A DNA stretch of 31,974 nt from positions 1 through 31,974 of the forward strand of contig JAEDLR010000016.1 in the NCBI GenBank assembly GCA_016295145.1, written 5' to 3'. The stretch is from Oscillospiraceae bacterium (GTDB lineage: Bacteria; Bacillota; Clostridia; Oscillospirales; Ruminococcaceae). The notes under the pieces are model-generated. The model had not been told where the DNA came from, ran no database searches, and was given only the letters and a program-made list of their open reading frames with translations. The translations under genes and the position numbers were made by a program. Of the stretch, positions 1 through 6,978 are shown piece by piece (the first letter of the stretch is position 1; every line of letters begins with the position of its first letter).

Positions 1-1
1 T

Positions 2-151
2 GATATGATTCTGGCACCAATGGGGCAAAAAGTAAAGGCCGACTTGTATGAGCATATTGACGGGTTGATGGATAGACCTTTAGTGAAAAAAGAGGTTGTA
101 CATAAAACCATGCCTCAGCCCCAACCAGAGCCAGAACCGGCATTGCCTTGA
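2..151 (+). CDS. 3' end of an unknown gene (5' cut by window edge)
   Basis: An open frame runs from the window edge to a TGA at 149-151 and encodes about 49 residues. The tail ends in a proline/glutamate-rich stretch (PQPQPEPEPALP). I do not recognise the protein. Its place next to hicAB and the recombinase suggests element cargo. It is followed by a C7/A9 homopolymer run (about 152-168). The start and real length are outside the window. Confidence 0.4.
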   Translation, partial: DMILAPMGQKVKADLYEHIDGLMDRPLVKKEVVHKTMPQPQPEPEPALP

Positions 152-190
152 CCCCCCCAAAAAAAAACATTGAAAAAACTGCAAAACCCG

Positions 191-219
191 TTGACAATAC
201 GTGCAATACGTGTTATAAT
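191..219 (+). promoter_or_regulatory. Consensus sigma-A promoter of hicAB with repeated spacer
   Basis: TTGACA at 191-196 and TATAAT at 214-219 are separated by exactly 17 bases, so both boxes match consensus fully. The spacer holds a tandem repeat of CAATACGTG at 195-203 and 204-212, a good candidate operator. Transcription should start near 226, only a few bases ahead of the ribosome binding site at 228-238, which supports the hicA start at 245. Confidence 0.85.
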
Positions 220-244
220 ACAGATACAGGAAGGAGGAACGGCA

Positions 245-433
245 ATGCCGATGACACCAAAGGAAATGGTGAAGCTGCTCAAACGTAACGGATTCATAGA
301 AATCAGACAGCGTGGTTCTCATGTGTTTCTGGAACACCCCGAAACGAAAAAGTGCACTACCGTTCCGATGCACTGTAAAGACCTGGGCAAAGGTCTAGAG
401 CAGAAGATCCTGAAGGACGCAGGGCTGAAATAA
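245..433 (+). CDS. hicA: HicA family mRNA interferase toxin
   Basis: This is a 62-residue protein with the HicA (YcfA) double-stranded-RNA-binding-like fold signature: an N-terminal helix that begins PKEMVKLLKRNGF and the catalytic-histidine motif RGSHVFLEHP, with the histidine at residue 26. HicA toxins cleave mRNA and stop translation. The frame is open upstream to 170, but the promoter at 191-219 and the strong AGGAAGGAGGA at 228-238 place the start at ATG 245 (a second in-frame ATG is at 251). The length is typical of the family. The antitoxin gene follows after 38 bases. The pair probably stabilises the element. The identification is firm; activity is inferred. Confidence 0.9.
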   Translation: MPMTPKEMVKLLKRNGFIEIRQRGSHVFLEHPETKKCTTVPMHCKDLGKGLEQKILKDAGLK

Positions 434-471
434 GCCCTGCAGTTCCGCATATACTATAGGAGGGTGAGCGT

Positions 472-864
472 ATGAAAATAAAGTTTTGTTATCCTGTGAT
501 TCTGCAAAAAGATGGTGATGGGTATGCCGTGTGGGCACCCGATCTGGCAGGCTGTAACTCTTACGGCGAGACCATCACCGATGCATTGGAGCAGGTCAAG
601 GAAGCAATCGGTATCTGTCTGGAAATGCTGACAGAAAAGCAGCAGGATATCCCCGAGCCGACTGCACCAGAAGCACATGCGCTTGAAGCTGGTCAGTTTG
701 TCGGCATTGTGGAGTTTGACTGGCTGGAGTATCAGAAAAAGTATTGCTCCAAAGCAGTCAAAAAAACATTGACGATTCCGATGTATCTCAATGATATGGC
801 GGTGAGAGAGCATATCAACTTCTCTGCAGTTCTGCAGGAGGCTCTGCTGCAGCGCCTGACTTAA
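472..864 (+). CDS. hicB: HicB family antitoxin
   Basis: This 130-residue protein would bind HicA and repress the shared promoter. The N-terminal half is the HicB partially degraded RNase H fold, seen as YPVILQKDGDGYAVWAPDLAGC followed by an ITDALEQVKEAI helix. The C-terminal part (LTIPMYLNDMAVREHINFSAVLQEAL) looks like a ribbon-helix-helix DNA-binding domain, which is the longer HicB architecture. The ribosome site is AGGAGG just before the ATG. Genes hicA and hicB are co-oriented and 38 bases apart, so they are almost surely one transcript. The repeat in the promoter spacer is the likely binding site. Confidence 0.9.
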   Translation: MKIKFCYPVILQKDGDGYAVWAPDLAGCNSYGETITDALEQVKEAIGICLEMLTEKQQDIPEPTAPEAHALEAGQFVGIVEFDWLEYQKKYCSKAVKKTLTIPMYLNDMAVREHINFSAVLQEALLQRLT

Positions 865-953
865 CCATGTAGCACTGCAATCAGAAAGGAAACGCCAAGT
901 ATTGTTTTCATCAAATGCAGCGCAAAGATCTCAGAAAACAGGGAGGGGTAAAA

Positions 954-2546
954 ATGTACCAGTTTACACTACTAGAAAAGATAAAACCGGAAGAAATCCT
1001 GATCTACCTGCGCAAAAGCCGCACGGATGATCCTGCATTATCTGTATCAGAAACGCTTGCCAAGCACGAGCAAATGCTGAACGAATGGTGCATGCGGAAT
1101 CTCAGTGAACCAGAACCGGTGCCGGAGAGCAATCGTTTCCGCGAAGTGGTTTCAGGTGAAACGATAGAAGCCAGACCGGAGGTGCAGAAGGTTCTGCGCC
1201 TGATTGAGCAGCCACGGTACAAGGCAGTTCTGATTGTTGAGCCACAACGTCTTTCCCGCGGTGATCTTGAGGATATCGGCAGGCTGACAAAGATATTCCG
1301 CTACACCAACACACTGGTGATTACGCTGCAAGGTGTCTTTGATCTGAATGACGAGCGCGACCGCGATTATTTCAACCGTGAGCTGATGCGCGGTAATGAT
1401 TTCCTTGAATACCAAAAGCGCATCATGGGTAACGGAAGGGTACTGTCTGTTGAGAACGGAAACTACATCGGCAGCCGTGCACCATATGGATACGAACGCA
1501 CACGGATCCGTGAGGAAAAGCACTGGGCACATACGCTGGAGATCAACCCTGCAGAGGCAGAAAATGTCCGCATAATCTTTGATATGTATGCATCCGGAAA
1601 CGGCGCAACCGCAATCTGTACGCGGCTGAATCAGATCGGCATCAAAACAAAAAACGGTGCCCAATGGACACCGCCGACAATTTACAGTATGCTGGATAAC
1701 CCGATCTATATCGGTATGGTGAAATGGCAAGCACGCAGGACTGTAAAGACGGTCGAAAACGGCGAGATCGTCCGGCACACGCCACACCGGAAGGATTATC
1801 CTGTTTATCCAGGCAAGCACGCGCCGATTATCGACACTGTTCTCTGGGAGGCTGTCAGAGCACGCAGAACAGGGAGAACAATTCCACGCAACAATATCAC
1901 ATATACACTGAAAAACCCACTCAGCGGGATCATACAATGCGAATGTGGGCATTATATGATCAGACGGCCGTATAACGGACGCTGCGCTGATCGAATACAA
2001 TGCCCGAACATGACTTATTGCAAAAACGCAAGCAGTACAATGGACGAGATGATCGAAGAAGTCAAACGTGTCTTGAACGGATGCATTGTAGATTTTCGGG
2101 TCAAGATCGAATTGGGGGCAATTGCCGATCTGGCAGCGCACGATGCTTATTGCCAGAAACTCAGGGAACGTCTATCCGCTCTTGATGAAAAAGAAAAGTC
2201 TCTATGGGAAAAGTATGTGGAAGACGAAATGCCAAAACACATCTTCAACAACCTGCTGGAAAAGAATACCGCCGACAAGGCACAAGTCAAGGAGCAGCTT
2301 CGCATTGCAGAAACCAGTGCTCCGCAACGGATTGACTATGAAGAACGCTGCCGGTCTTTCCAAGCAGCGATGGATGCTCTGGATGACGAGAAAATGTCGG
2401 CAGAACAGCAAAACGAAATGCTGAAGCGATGCTTTATTCGGCTAAGATACCACAGACCCAGAGGTAAGAGAGGACACAGTACCGGAAATGATCGCAGAGG
2501 ATGGGAAATGGAACCAATTCAGCTTTTCGCAGAATTGAATTTGTGA
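954..2546 (+). CDS. Large serine recombinase (site-specific integrase)
   Basis: The 530-residue protein starts at ATG 954, 7 bases after GGGAGGGG; an upstream in-frame ATG at 915 lacks such a site. The resolvase catalytic domain comes first, with YLRKSR giving nucleophile Ser22 and the EPQRLSRGDLEDIGRL motif near 96-111. A Recombinase domain follows around 160-300 (NGNYIGSRAPYGYER). Next is a zinc ribbon near 329-356 (C329, C331, C344, C350, C356), then a coiled-coil region around 400-480. These enzymes integrate and excise elements, or excise intervening DNA during development as SpoIVCA does for the Bacillus skin element. The gene ends only about 24 bases before a truncated catalase frame, which fits integration next to the recombinase gene. 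It has no clear promoter of its own. Confidence 0.93.
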   Translation: MYQFTLLEKIKPEEILIYLRKSRTDDPALSVSETLAKHEQMLNEWCMRNLSEPEPVPESNRFREVVSGETIEARPEVQKVLRLIEQPRYKAVLIVEPQRLSRGDLEDIGRLTKIFRYTNTLVITLQGVFDLNDERDRDYFNRELMRGNDFLEYQKRIMGNGRVLSVENGNYIGSRAPYGYERTRIREEKHWAHTLEINPAEAENVRIIFDMYASGNGATAICTRLNQIGIKTKNGAQWTPPTIYSMLDNPIYIGMVKWQARRTVKTVENGEIVRHTPHRKDYPVYPGKHAPIIDTVLWEAVRARRTGRTIPRNNITYTLKNPLSGIIQCECGHYMIRRPYNGRCADRIQCPNMTYCKNASSTMDEMIEEVKRVLNGCIVDFRVKIELGAIADLAAHDAYCQKLRERLSALDEKEKSLWEKYVEDEMPKHIFNNLLEKNTADKAQVKEQLRIAETSAPQRIDYEERCRSFQAAMDALDDEKMSAEQQNEMLKRCFIRLRYHRPRGKRGHSTGNDRRGWEMEPIQLFAELNL

Positions 2547-2560
2547 TCTCTTACAGATAG

Positions 2561-2590
2561 CATATATGTATGAAAGAGCTTTCTCATATG
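2561..2590. other. Candidate attachment-site dyad at the element junction
   Basis: At the border between recombinase gene and catalase fragment lies GAAAG-AG-CTTTC (2572-2583), an inverted repeat around an AG dinucleotide at 2577-2578. It is flanked by CATAT (2561-2565) and ATATG (2586-2590). Serine recombinases cut at a central dinucleotide within an imperfect dyad. The centre falls in the catalase codon for the metal-ligand glutamate. Only one end is visible, so the assignment is tentative. Confidence 0.3.
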
Positions 2591-3025
2591 GAGATGATCG
2601 CGGCACTGGTCTATCAGCTGACCAAAGGGCTGACGCCCGAACAGTTGGAGGCACAGGGCTTTGCGCCGTATTTTGTGGATCACACCACGGGCATTTACCC
2701 TGTGGCGGCAACGGGCGTACCCTTTTCCGCATCCACTTTCCAGTCTACGGGCGATACCATTGCCGATCTCCACGAGGATATGGGTGCCGAGCAGAAGGCG
2801 CGCAAGACCTACGACAACATTTTGCGGCTTGCCGATGATCCCGATGTGCGCGATGTAATTCGTTTTCTGCGCGAGCGAGAAATCGTGCATTATCAACGCT
2901 TCGGTGAGGGAATGCGTTTGTTGCAGGATAAGCTGGCGAAATCCTCGCCCTACCCCAACAATCCCTATGCGTTCAACCCCTCTTTTGATACCGAGTGCAT
3001 GAAAAAGCAATCGCCCAGAGCGTAA
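2570..3025 (+). pseudogene. cotJC: Manganese catalase / CotJC, 5' part missing (interrupted gene)
   Basis: The frame encodes the C-terminal two thirds of a CotJC-type di-manganese catalase, about 150 residues. It begins at the helix ELSHMEMIAALVYQLTKG and holds VDHTTGIYP..ATGVPFSAS, DTIADLHEDMGAEQKAR and FLREREIVHYQRFGE. Relative to the Lactobacillus enzyme (ligands E35, E66, H69, E148, H181), residues E3, H6, E74 and H107 match the last four; the E74-H107 spacing of 33 is identical. The helix with the first ligand is absent. ATG 2570 has no ribosome site, so it is probably accidental. The 5' part should lie at the far side of the element. The protein is either dead or restored by excision. 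CotJC is a spore coat component in Bacillus, and homologues also occur outside sporulation. Confidence 0.8.
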
Positions 3026-3040
3026 AATTTTCTCCGATAC

Positions 3041-3077
3041 CGCAAAAGGACACCCCGTGAAGGAGTGTCCTTTTGCG
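3041..3077. terminator. Bidirectional terminator between catalase fragment and glgA
   Basis: A 13-bp perfect stem, CGCAAAAGGACAC (3041-3053) with GTGTCCTTTTGCG (3065-3077), sits between two convergent genes. The T-rich parts are inside the stem and the following U-tracts are weak. Confidence 0.7.
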
Positions 3078-3107
3078 ATATTCTGAGATATACGGATTGT
3101 AAAAAAA

Positions 3108-4541
3108 TCAGTGATTCCAGCTTTCCAGTTCGCGGTACAAGCCCAGATACAGTTCCGCGGAATTTGCCCAACTGAAGTCCTCGTTCATGGCATTGAGCAT
3201 GATCTGCTTCCACCGCGCCGGATCATAGTAGGCATCCTTGGCGCGGCACACAGCACCCAACATATCATGGGCATTATAGGTTTTGAAGGTAAAGCCCGTA
3301 CCGCGCTCGCCGCCTGCATCGCGCACAGAATCGCGCAGACCGCCTGTTTCGCGGACGATGGGCATGGTACCGTAGCGCATGGCGTACATCTGTGCCAGAC
3401 CGCAAGGCTCACTTTGCGAGGGCATCAGGAACATATCGCAGCCGGCGTAGATCTTGCGCGCCAGTGCAGGAATAAAGCCCAATGTCACGCTAACCTGCCC
3501 CGGATAACGCCACGCCATCTCCCGGAAGAAGTCCTCATAAATACGCTCGCCGCTGCCGAGCACCGCAAACCGAATCCCCTGATGGATCATCTCCTCGAAC
3601 ACATAGCGGATCAGGTCGATGCCCTTATGGGCAACAAATCTTGTGCAGATACCCACCAGCGGAGCATCGCTTTCGGGCAGCCCAAGCTCGGCAAGCAATG
3701 CCTTTTTACAGGCCTTTTTGCCCTCCAGATTCTTCACGCTGTAATTGCTGTAGGGGGGTGCAAGGGTTCCATCGGTGGCAGGATTGTAGCTGTCCACATC
3801 AATGCCGTTGAGGAAGCCCGTGAGCTTATACTGCTTTTCGGTGAGGATGCGATCCAGACCATGGCTGTACCACGGGTCCAAAATCTCCCACGCATAACTG
3901 GGGCTGACTGTTGTGATTTTATCTGCGGTTTCGATGGCGCCCTTCATCATGTTCACATTGCCGTCATACTCCAGCCAATTGGCGTGATACATGGGAATGC
4001 CCATCAGCTCATTGATGACCTCACGGCCGTACTTGCCCTGGTAGGCGATGTTGTGAATGGTGAACACGGTGCGGATATTATCGTAGCCCTCCTGGTACAT
4101 ATAGAAGATCTTGTAGTACACGGGCACCAGTGCCGTCTGCCAGTCGTTACAGTGCAGAATGGTGGGCTTGAAGCCGATGACGCGCAGCATTTCCAGAATC
4201 GCGCGGCTAAAGAATACGAAGCGCTCGCAATCATCATAAAAACCGTAGATGCCGTCACGCTTGAAGTAGTATTCGTTGTCGATAAAGTAGTAGGTCACGC
4301 CCTCGTACACGGCAGTAAAGATGCCGCAATACTGCTTGCGCCATGCCACATCCACGGTAATGGACGCAAGGAAGGTCATGCCCCGCCGCAGCTCATCGCT
4401 GATGGCCTGATACAGCGGCACAACCACGCGGCAATCGTGACCCTTGGCGTTCAGTGCAAGGGGCAATGCGCCGGCAACATCTGCCAGACCGCCCGATGCA
4501 ACATAGGGTCTTGCTTCACTGGATGCGAATAAAATGTTCAT
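3108..4541 (-). CDS. glgA: Glycogen synthase (ADP-glucose), GT5
   Basis: This 477-residue enzyme moves glucose from ADP-glucose to the end of a glycogen chain. It has the GT-B fold of family GT5. Conserved parts are HCNDWQTALVP (130-140), TIHNIAYQG (161-169), the phosphate-binding R301 and K306 in RFVAHKGIDL, and SEPCGLAQMYAMRYGTMP with E378. Length is normal. The N-terminal motif reads ASGGLADV instead of KTGGLADV, so the lysine implicated in ADP-glucose binding in E. coli (K15) is alanine here. AAAGGAGTGC precedes the start. It is the last gene of the glgB-glgC-glgD-glgA operon, 35 bases after glgD, and is followed by a hairpin terminator. Confidence 0.95.
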   Translation of the reverse strand: MNILFASSEARPYVASGGLADVAGALPLALNAKGHDCRVVVPLYQAISDELRRGMTFLASITVDVAWRKQYCGIFTAVYEGVTYYFIDNEYYFKRDGIYGFYDDCERFVFFSRAILEMLRVIGFKPTILHCNDWQTALVPVYYKIFYMYQEGYDNIRTVFTIHNIAYQGKYGREVINELMGIPMYHANWLEYDGNVNMMKGAIETADKITTVSPSYAWEILDPWYSHGLDRILTEKQYKLTGFLNGIDVDSYNPATDGTLAPPYSNYSVKNLEGKKACKKALLAELGLPESDAPLVGICTRFVAHKGIDLIRYVFEEMIHQGIRFAVLGSGERIYEDFFREMAWRYPGQVSVTLGFIPALARKIYAGCDMFLMPSQSEPCGLAQMYAMRYGTMPIVRETGGLRDSVRDAGGERGTGFTFKTYNAHDMLGAVCRAKDAYYDPARWKQIMLNAMNEDFSWANSAELYLGLYRELESWNH

Positions 4542-4576
4542 AAAGTTGCACTCCTTTCTATGAAAAAGCCCATGGG

Positions 4577-5704
4577 TCAGATCTGTGCACCCTTACCGAT
4601 GTACAGCGGATAGCCCTTAGAGCCGGTCAACTGCCGCTCATCTGCGATGCGAACATTTTTGTCGGTAATGACATTCCGGATGGCGCAGCGTTCCCCGATG
4701 ACGGTATCCTGCGTAATGATGCTGTCACGCACCACAGTACCCTTCCCGATACGCACGCCGCGGAACAGCACGCAGTTTTCCACCTTGCCCTCGATCACGC
4801 AGCCGTCTGCGATCAGCGCGTTTTTAATGTGGGATTCCAGACCGAAGCGCACGGGGGCGTTGTCCTTGGTTTTGGTGTAGATGGGTGCATCCTTGGTAAA
4901 GAGCGCCTCACGGTTTTTGCTGTCGAGCAGAGCAAGATTTGCCGCAAAGTAGCTGGGCAGCGAATCAATTTTGGCGTAGTAGCCTGTATGCTCGTAGGCA
5001 AAGATACGGTAGTTTGCGTTGCGATCCTGCAAAATATCTCTGCGGAAGCTAAAGCGGTTTCTGCTCATGGATTCTTTCACGATACGGCGCAAAAACTCCT
5101 TGTGCATGATATACATATTCAAGCCCAGGTTGCAAGCCCCTGTCATAGGCGGATCCACCATCACATCGTTGACAAAGCCGTCGTCATCCACGCCGAAAAT
5201 GGTGGCAGAAGTTTCGGTAGACTGATCGTAGAAGCCCTTTGCATAGATTGCGGTGATATCTGCGCCGCTGCGGATATGGGCAGCCACGGCAGGGCGGTAA
5301 TCAATGGTGGTGACGATGTCGCAATCGGAGAGAATGACAAAGTCTGCGGAAGAATGCTCCACAAAGCTCCAGACATTGCCCAGTGCGTCCAGTTTGCCGC
5401 TGTACACGGTGGAACTGGTATGGCTGTAGGGCGGCAGCAGATGCAGGCCGCCGTTCTTGCGAGCGAGATCCCACTCTCTGCCGGAGCCCAGGTGGTCAAG
5501 CAGGGAGCCGTAATTGCGCTTGGTAATCACGCCCACCTGTGAAATGCCCGAATTCACGAAATTGGAAAGCGGAAAGTCGATCAGGCGGTATCTGCCGCCA
5601 AACAGCACCGAGCCCATGGTGCGCTGCTTGGTCAGATCGGAAATTGCGGAATCATGCACACTGGCAAACACCAGACCCAGTACATTTTGATTGGTTCTTA
5701 TCAT
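4577..5704 (-). CDS. glgD: GlgD subunit of glucose-1-phosphate adenylyltransferase
   Basis: This 375-residue paralogue of GlgC is the regulatory partner found in many Firmicutes. It keeps the nucleotidyltransferase fold ([39 protein letters not shown]) and the C-terminal left-handed beta-helix. The pyrophosphorylase signature [10 protein letters not shown] of GlgC is replaced by LVFASVHDSAIS and the GDHIYK motif by SDCDIVTT. It is therefore probably non-catalytic alone and acts in a GlgC/GlgD heteromer. The start has GGGAGG upstream. It lies 15 bases after glgC, which supports co-translation and a shared complex. The assignment is firm; regulatory effectors cannot be read from sequence. Confidence 0.93.
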   Translation of the reverse strand: MIRTNQNVLGLVFASVHDSAISDLTKQRTMGSVLFGGRYRLIDFPLSNFVNSGISQVGVITKRNYGSLLDHLGSGREWDLARKNGGLHLLPPYSHTSSTVYSGKLDALGNVWSFVEHSSADFVILSDCDIVTTIDYRPAVAAHIRSGADITAIYAKGFYDQSTETSATIFGVDDDGFVNDVMVDPPMTGACNLGLNMYIMHKEFLRRIVKESMSRNRFSFRRDILQDRNANYRIFAYEHTGYYAKIDSLPSYFAANLALLDSKNREALFTKDAPIYTKTKDNAPVRFGLESHIKNALIADGCVIEGKVENCVLFRGVRIGKGTVVRDSIITQDTVIGERCAIRNVITDKNVRIADERQLTGSKGYPLYIGKGAQI

Positions 5705-5719
5705 AGCGGTACGCCTCCC

Positions 5720-6925
5720 TTAAATACTTTCCGAAAGAATCTGCTTCGGGGCAACTGCCTTCCCCTGGCTGACGGTCAGCTTGTGGCCCACCACAGCGAT
5801 ACCCCACTCGTCGCGATTCTCCACATATTCTTCGGGATTTCTGCCGATGTGCGCATCTGCCCCGATGACGCAATCCTCACCGACAATGGCATACTCTACC
5901 ACAGCACCCGCCTTAATGACGGTACCGGGCATCACGATGCTGTACTGCACCGTTGCGCCTTCTTCGATGGTAACACCCGCAAAAATGATGGAGAAATCCA
6001 CCTTGCCGTTAATGACAGAGCCTTCGGTAATCATGGCGTTTTCCACCTCGGCGGAAGCACCGATGTACTGCGGCGGCATATTGTTGTGACGGGAGTAAAT
6101 CTTCCAGTCCTTGTCGTAGAGGTCCAGCGGCTCACTGGGGCTTAACAGATCCATGTGCGCATCCCAGAGAGAATCCAGTGTGCCCACGTCCTTCCAGTAG
6201 CCCTCAAAGGTATAGGCGTACAGACGCTCGCCGTCGTGCAGCATCGCGGGAATGATATCCTTGCCGAAGTCCTTGGAGCCGGTATTGGCGTTCTCGTTCT
6301 CGATGAGATATTTTTTCAGCTTCTCCCATGTGAACACATAGATGCCCATAGATGCCAGTGTGGATTTCGGCTCCTTGGGTTTCTCGGTGAAGTCCACCAC
6401 GCGCATTTCGTCATCGCAGGTCATAATGCCCATGCGGCTTGCCTCGGAAAGGGGCACATCCAGCACGGCGATGGTGAGATCGGCATTCTTTGCCTTATGG
6501 AAATCCAACATTTTGGAGTAATCCATTTTGTAGATGTGGTCGCCGCCCAGCACCACGACATATTCGGGGTTATAGCGCTCGATGAAGCCGATGTTCTGGT
6601 AGATGGCGTTTGCGGTGCCCTCATACCATGATGCACCTGCCGCCGTCTGATAGGGGGGCAGCACATGAACGCCGCCGTGGAGCTTATCCAGATCCCAGGG
6701 CTGACCGTTGCCGATATAGTCATTGAGTACCAGCGGCTGATATTGGGTCAGCACGCCCACGGTATCAATGCCCGAATTGGTGCAGTTGGAAAGCGGAAAA
6801 TCAATCAAGCGGTATTTGCCCCCAAAGGGCACCGCCGGCTTTGCCATATCCTTTGTCAGCGCGTACAGGCGGCTGCCCTGTCCGCCGGCAAGCAGCATGG
6901 CAACACATTCTTTTTTGATATACAT
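5720..6925 (-). CDS. glgC: Glucose-1-phosphate adenylyltransferase, catalytic subunit
   Basis: This 401-residue enzyme makes ADP-glucose from ATP and glucose-1-phosphate, the committed step of glycogen synthesis. The N-terminal nucleotidyltransferase domain shows [35 protein letters not shown], the metal/catalytic [10 protein letters not shown] and the substrate motif [11 protein letters not shown]. The C-terminal part is a left-handed beta-helix with hexapeptide repeats ([20 protein letters not shown]). Length is typical for Gram-positive GlgC. AGGAGG lies about 12 bases ahead of the ATG. It sits between glgB and glgD in one operon. Confidence 0.96.
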   Translation of the reverse strand: MYIKKECVAMLLAGGQGSRLYALTKDMAKPAVPFGGKYRLIDFPLSNCTNSGIDTVGVLTQYQPLVLNDYIGNGQPWDLDKLHGGVHVLPPYQTAAGASWYEGTANAIYQNIGFIERYNPEYVVVLGGDHIYKMDYSKMLDFHKAKNADLTIAVLDVPLSEASRMGIMTCDDEMRVVDFTEKPKEPKSTLASMGIYVFTWEKLKKYLIENENANTGSKDFGKDIIPAMLHDGERLYAYTFEGYWKDVGTLDSLWDAHMDLLSPSEPLDLYDKDWKIYSRHNNMPPQYIGASAEVENAMITEGSVINGKVDFSIIFAGVTIEEGATVQYSIVMPGTVIKAGAVVEYAIVGEDCVIGADAHIGRNPEEYVENRDEWGIAVVGHKLTVSQGKAVAPKQILSESI

Positions 6926-6978
6926 TGTGGTATAAATCCTCCTTTTCTATGAACAGCCCCAGGGCTGCTGTTGAGCGA

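Larger units (their letters stand above)
1..2575. mobile_element. Right end of an integrated element carried by a serine recombinase
   Basis: This stretch holds an unknown gene tail, a toxin-antitoxin pair and, last, a large serine recombinase reading outward. Directly after the recombinase stop, the reading frame of a manganese catalase (CotJC type) begins in mid-protein, without its first 60 or so residues. A recombinase at the edge of a broken gene is the usual picture of an integrase-type element end. The left end lies outside the window, so the element size and the repeated core cannot be seen. The right junction is placed near 2570-2578 by where the catalase similarity starts. The boundary is inferred, not proven. 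Confidence 0.75.

Noticed and set aside
151..170. C7/A9 homopolymer run as a regulatory signal or slippage site
   Set aside because: It lies after a stop codon and before the promoter; no coding or structural role could be argued.
170..244. Upstream extension of hicA from ATG 170
   Set aside because: The promoter lies inside it and the Shine-Dalgarno sits before ATG 245.
3111..4532. 473-codon open frame on the plus strand opposite glgA
   Set aside because: It is the mirror of a well-conserved gene, has no ribosome site and no recognisable domain. Codon bias explains it.
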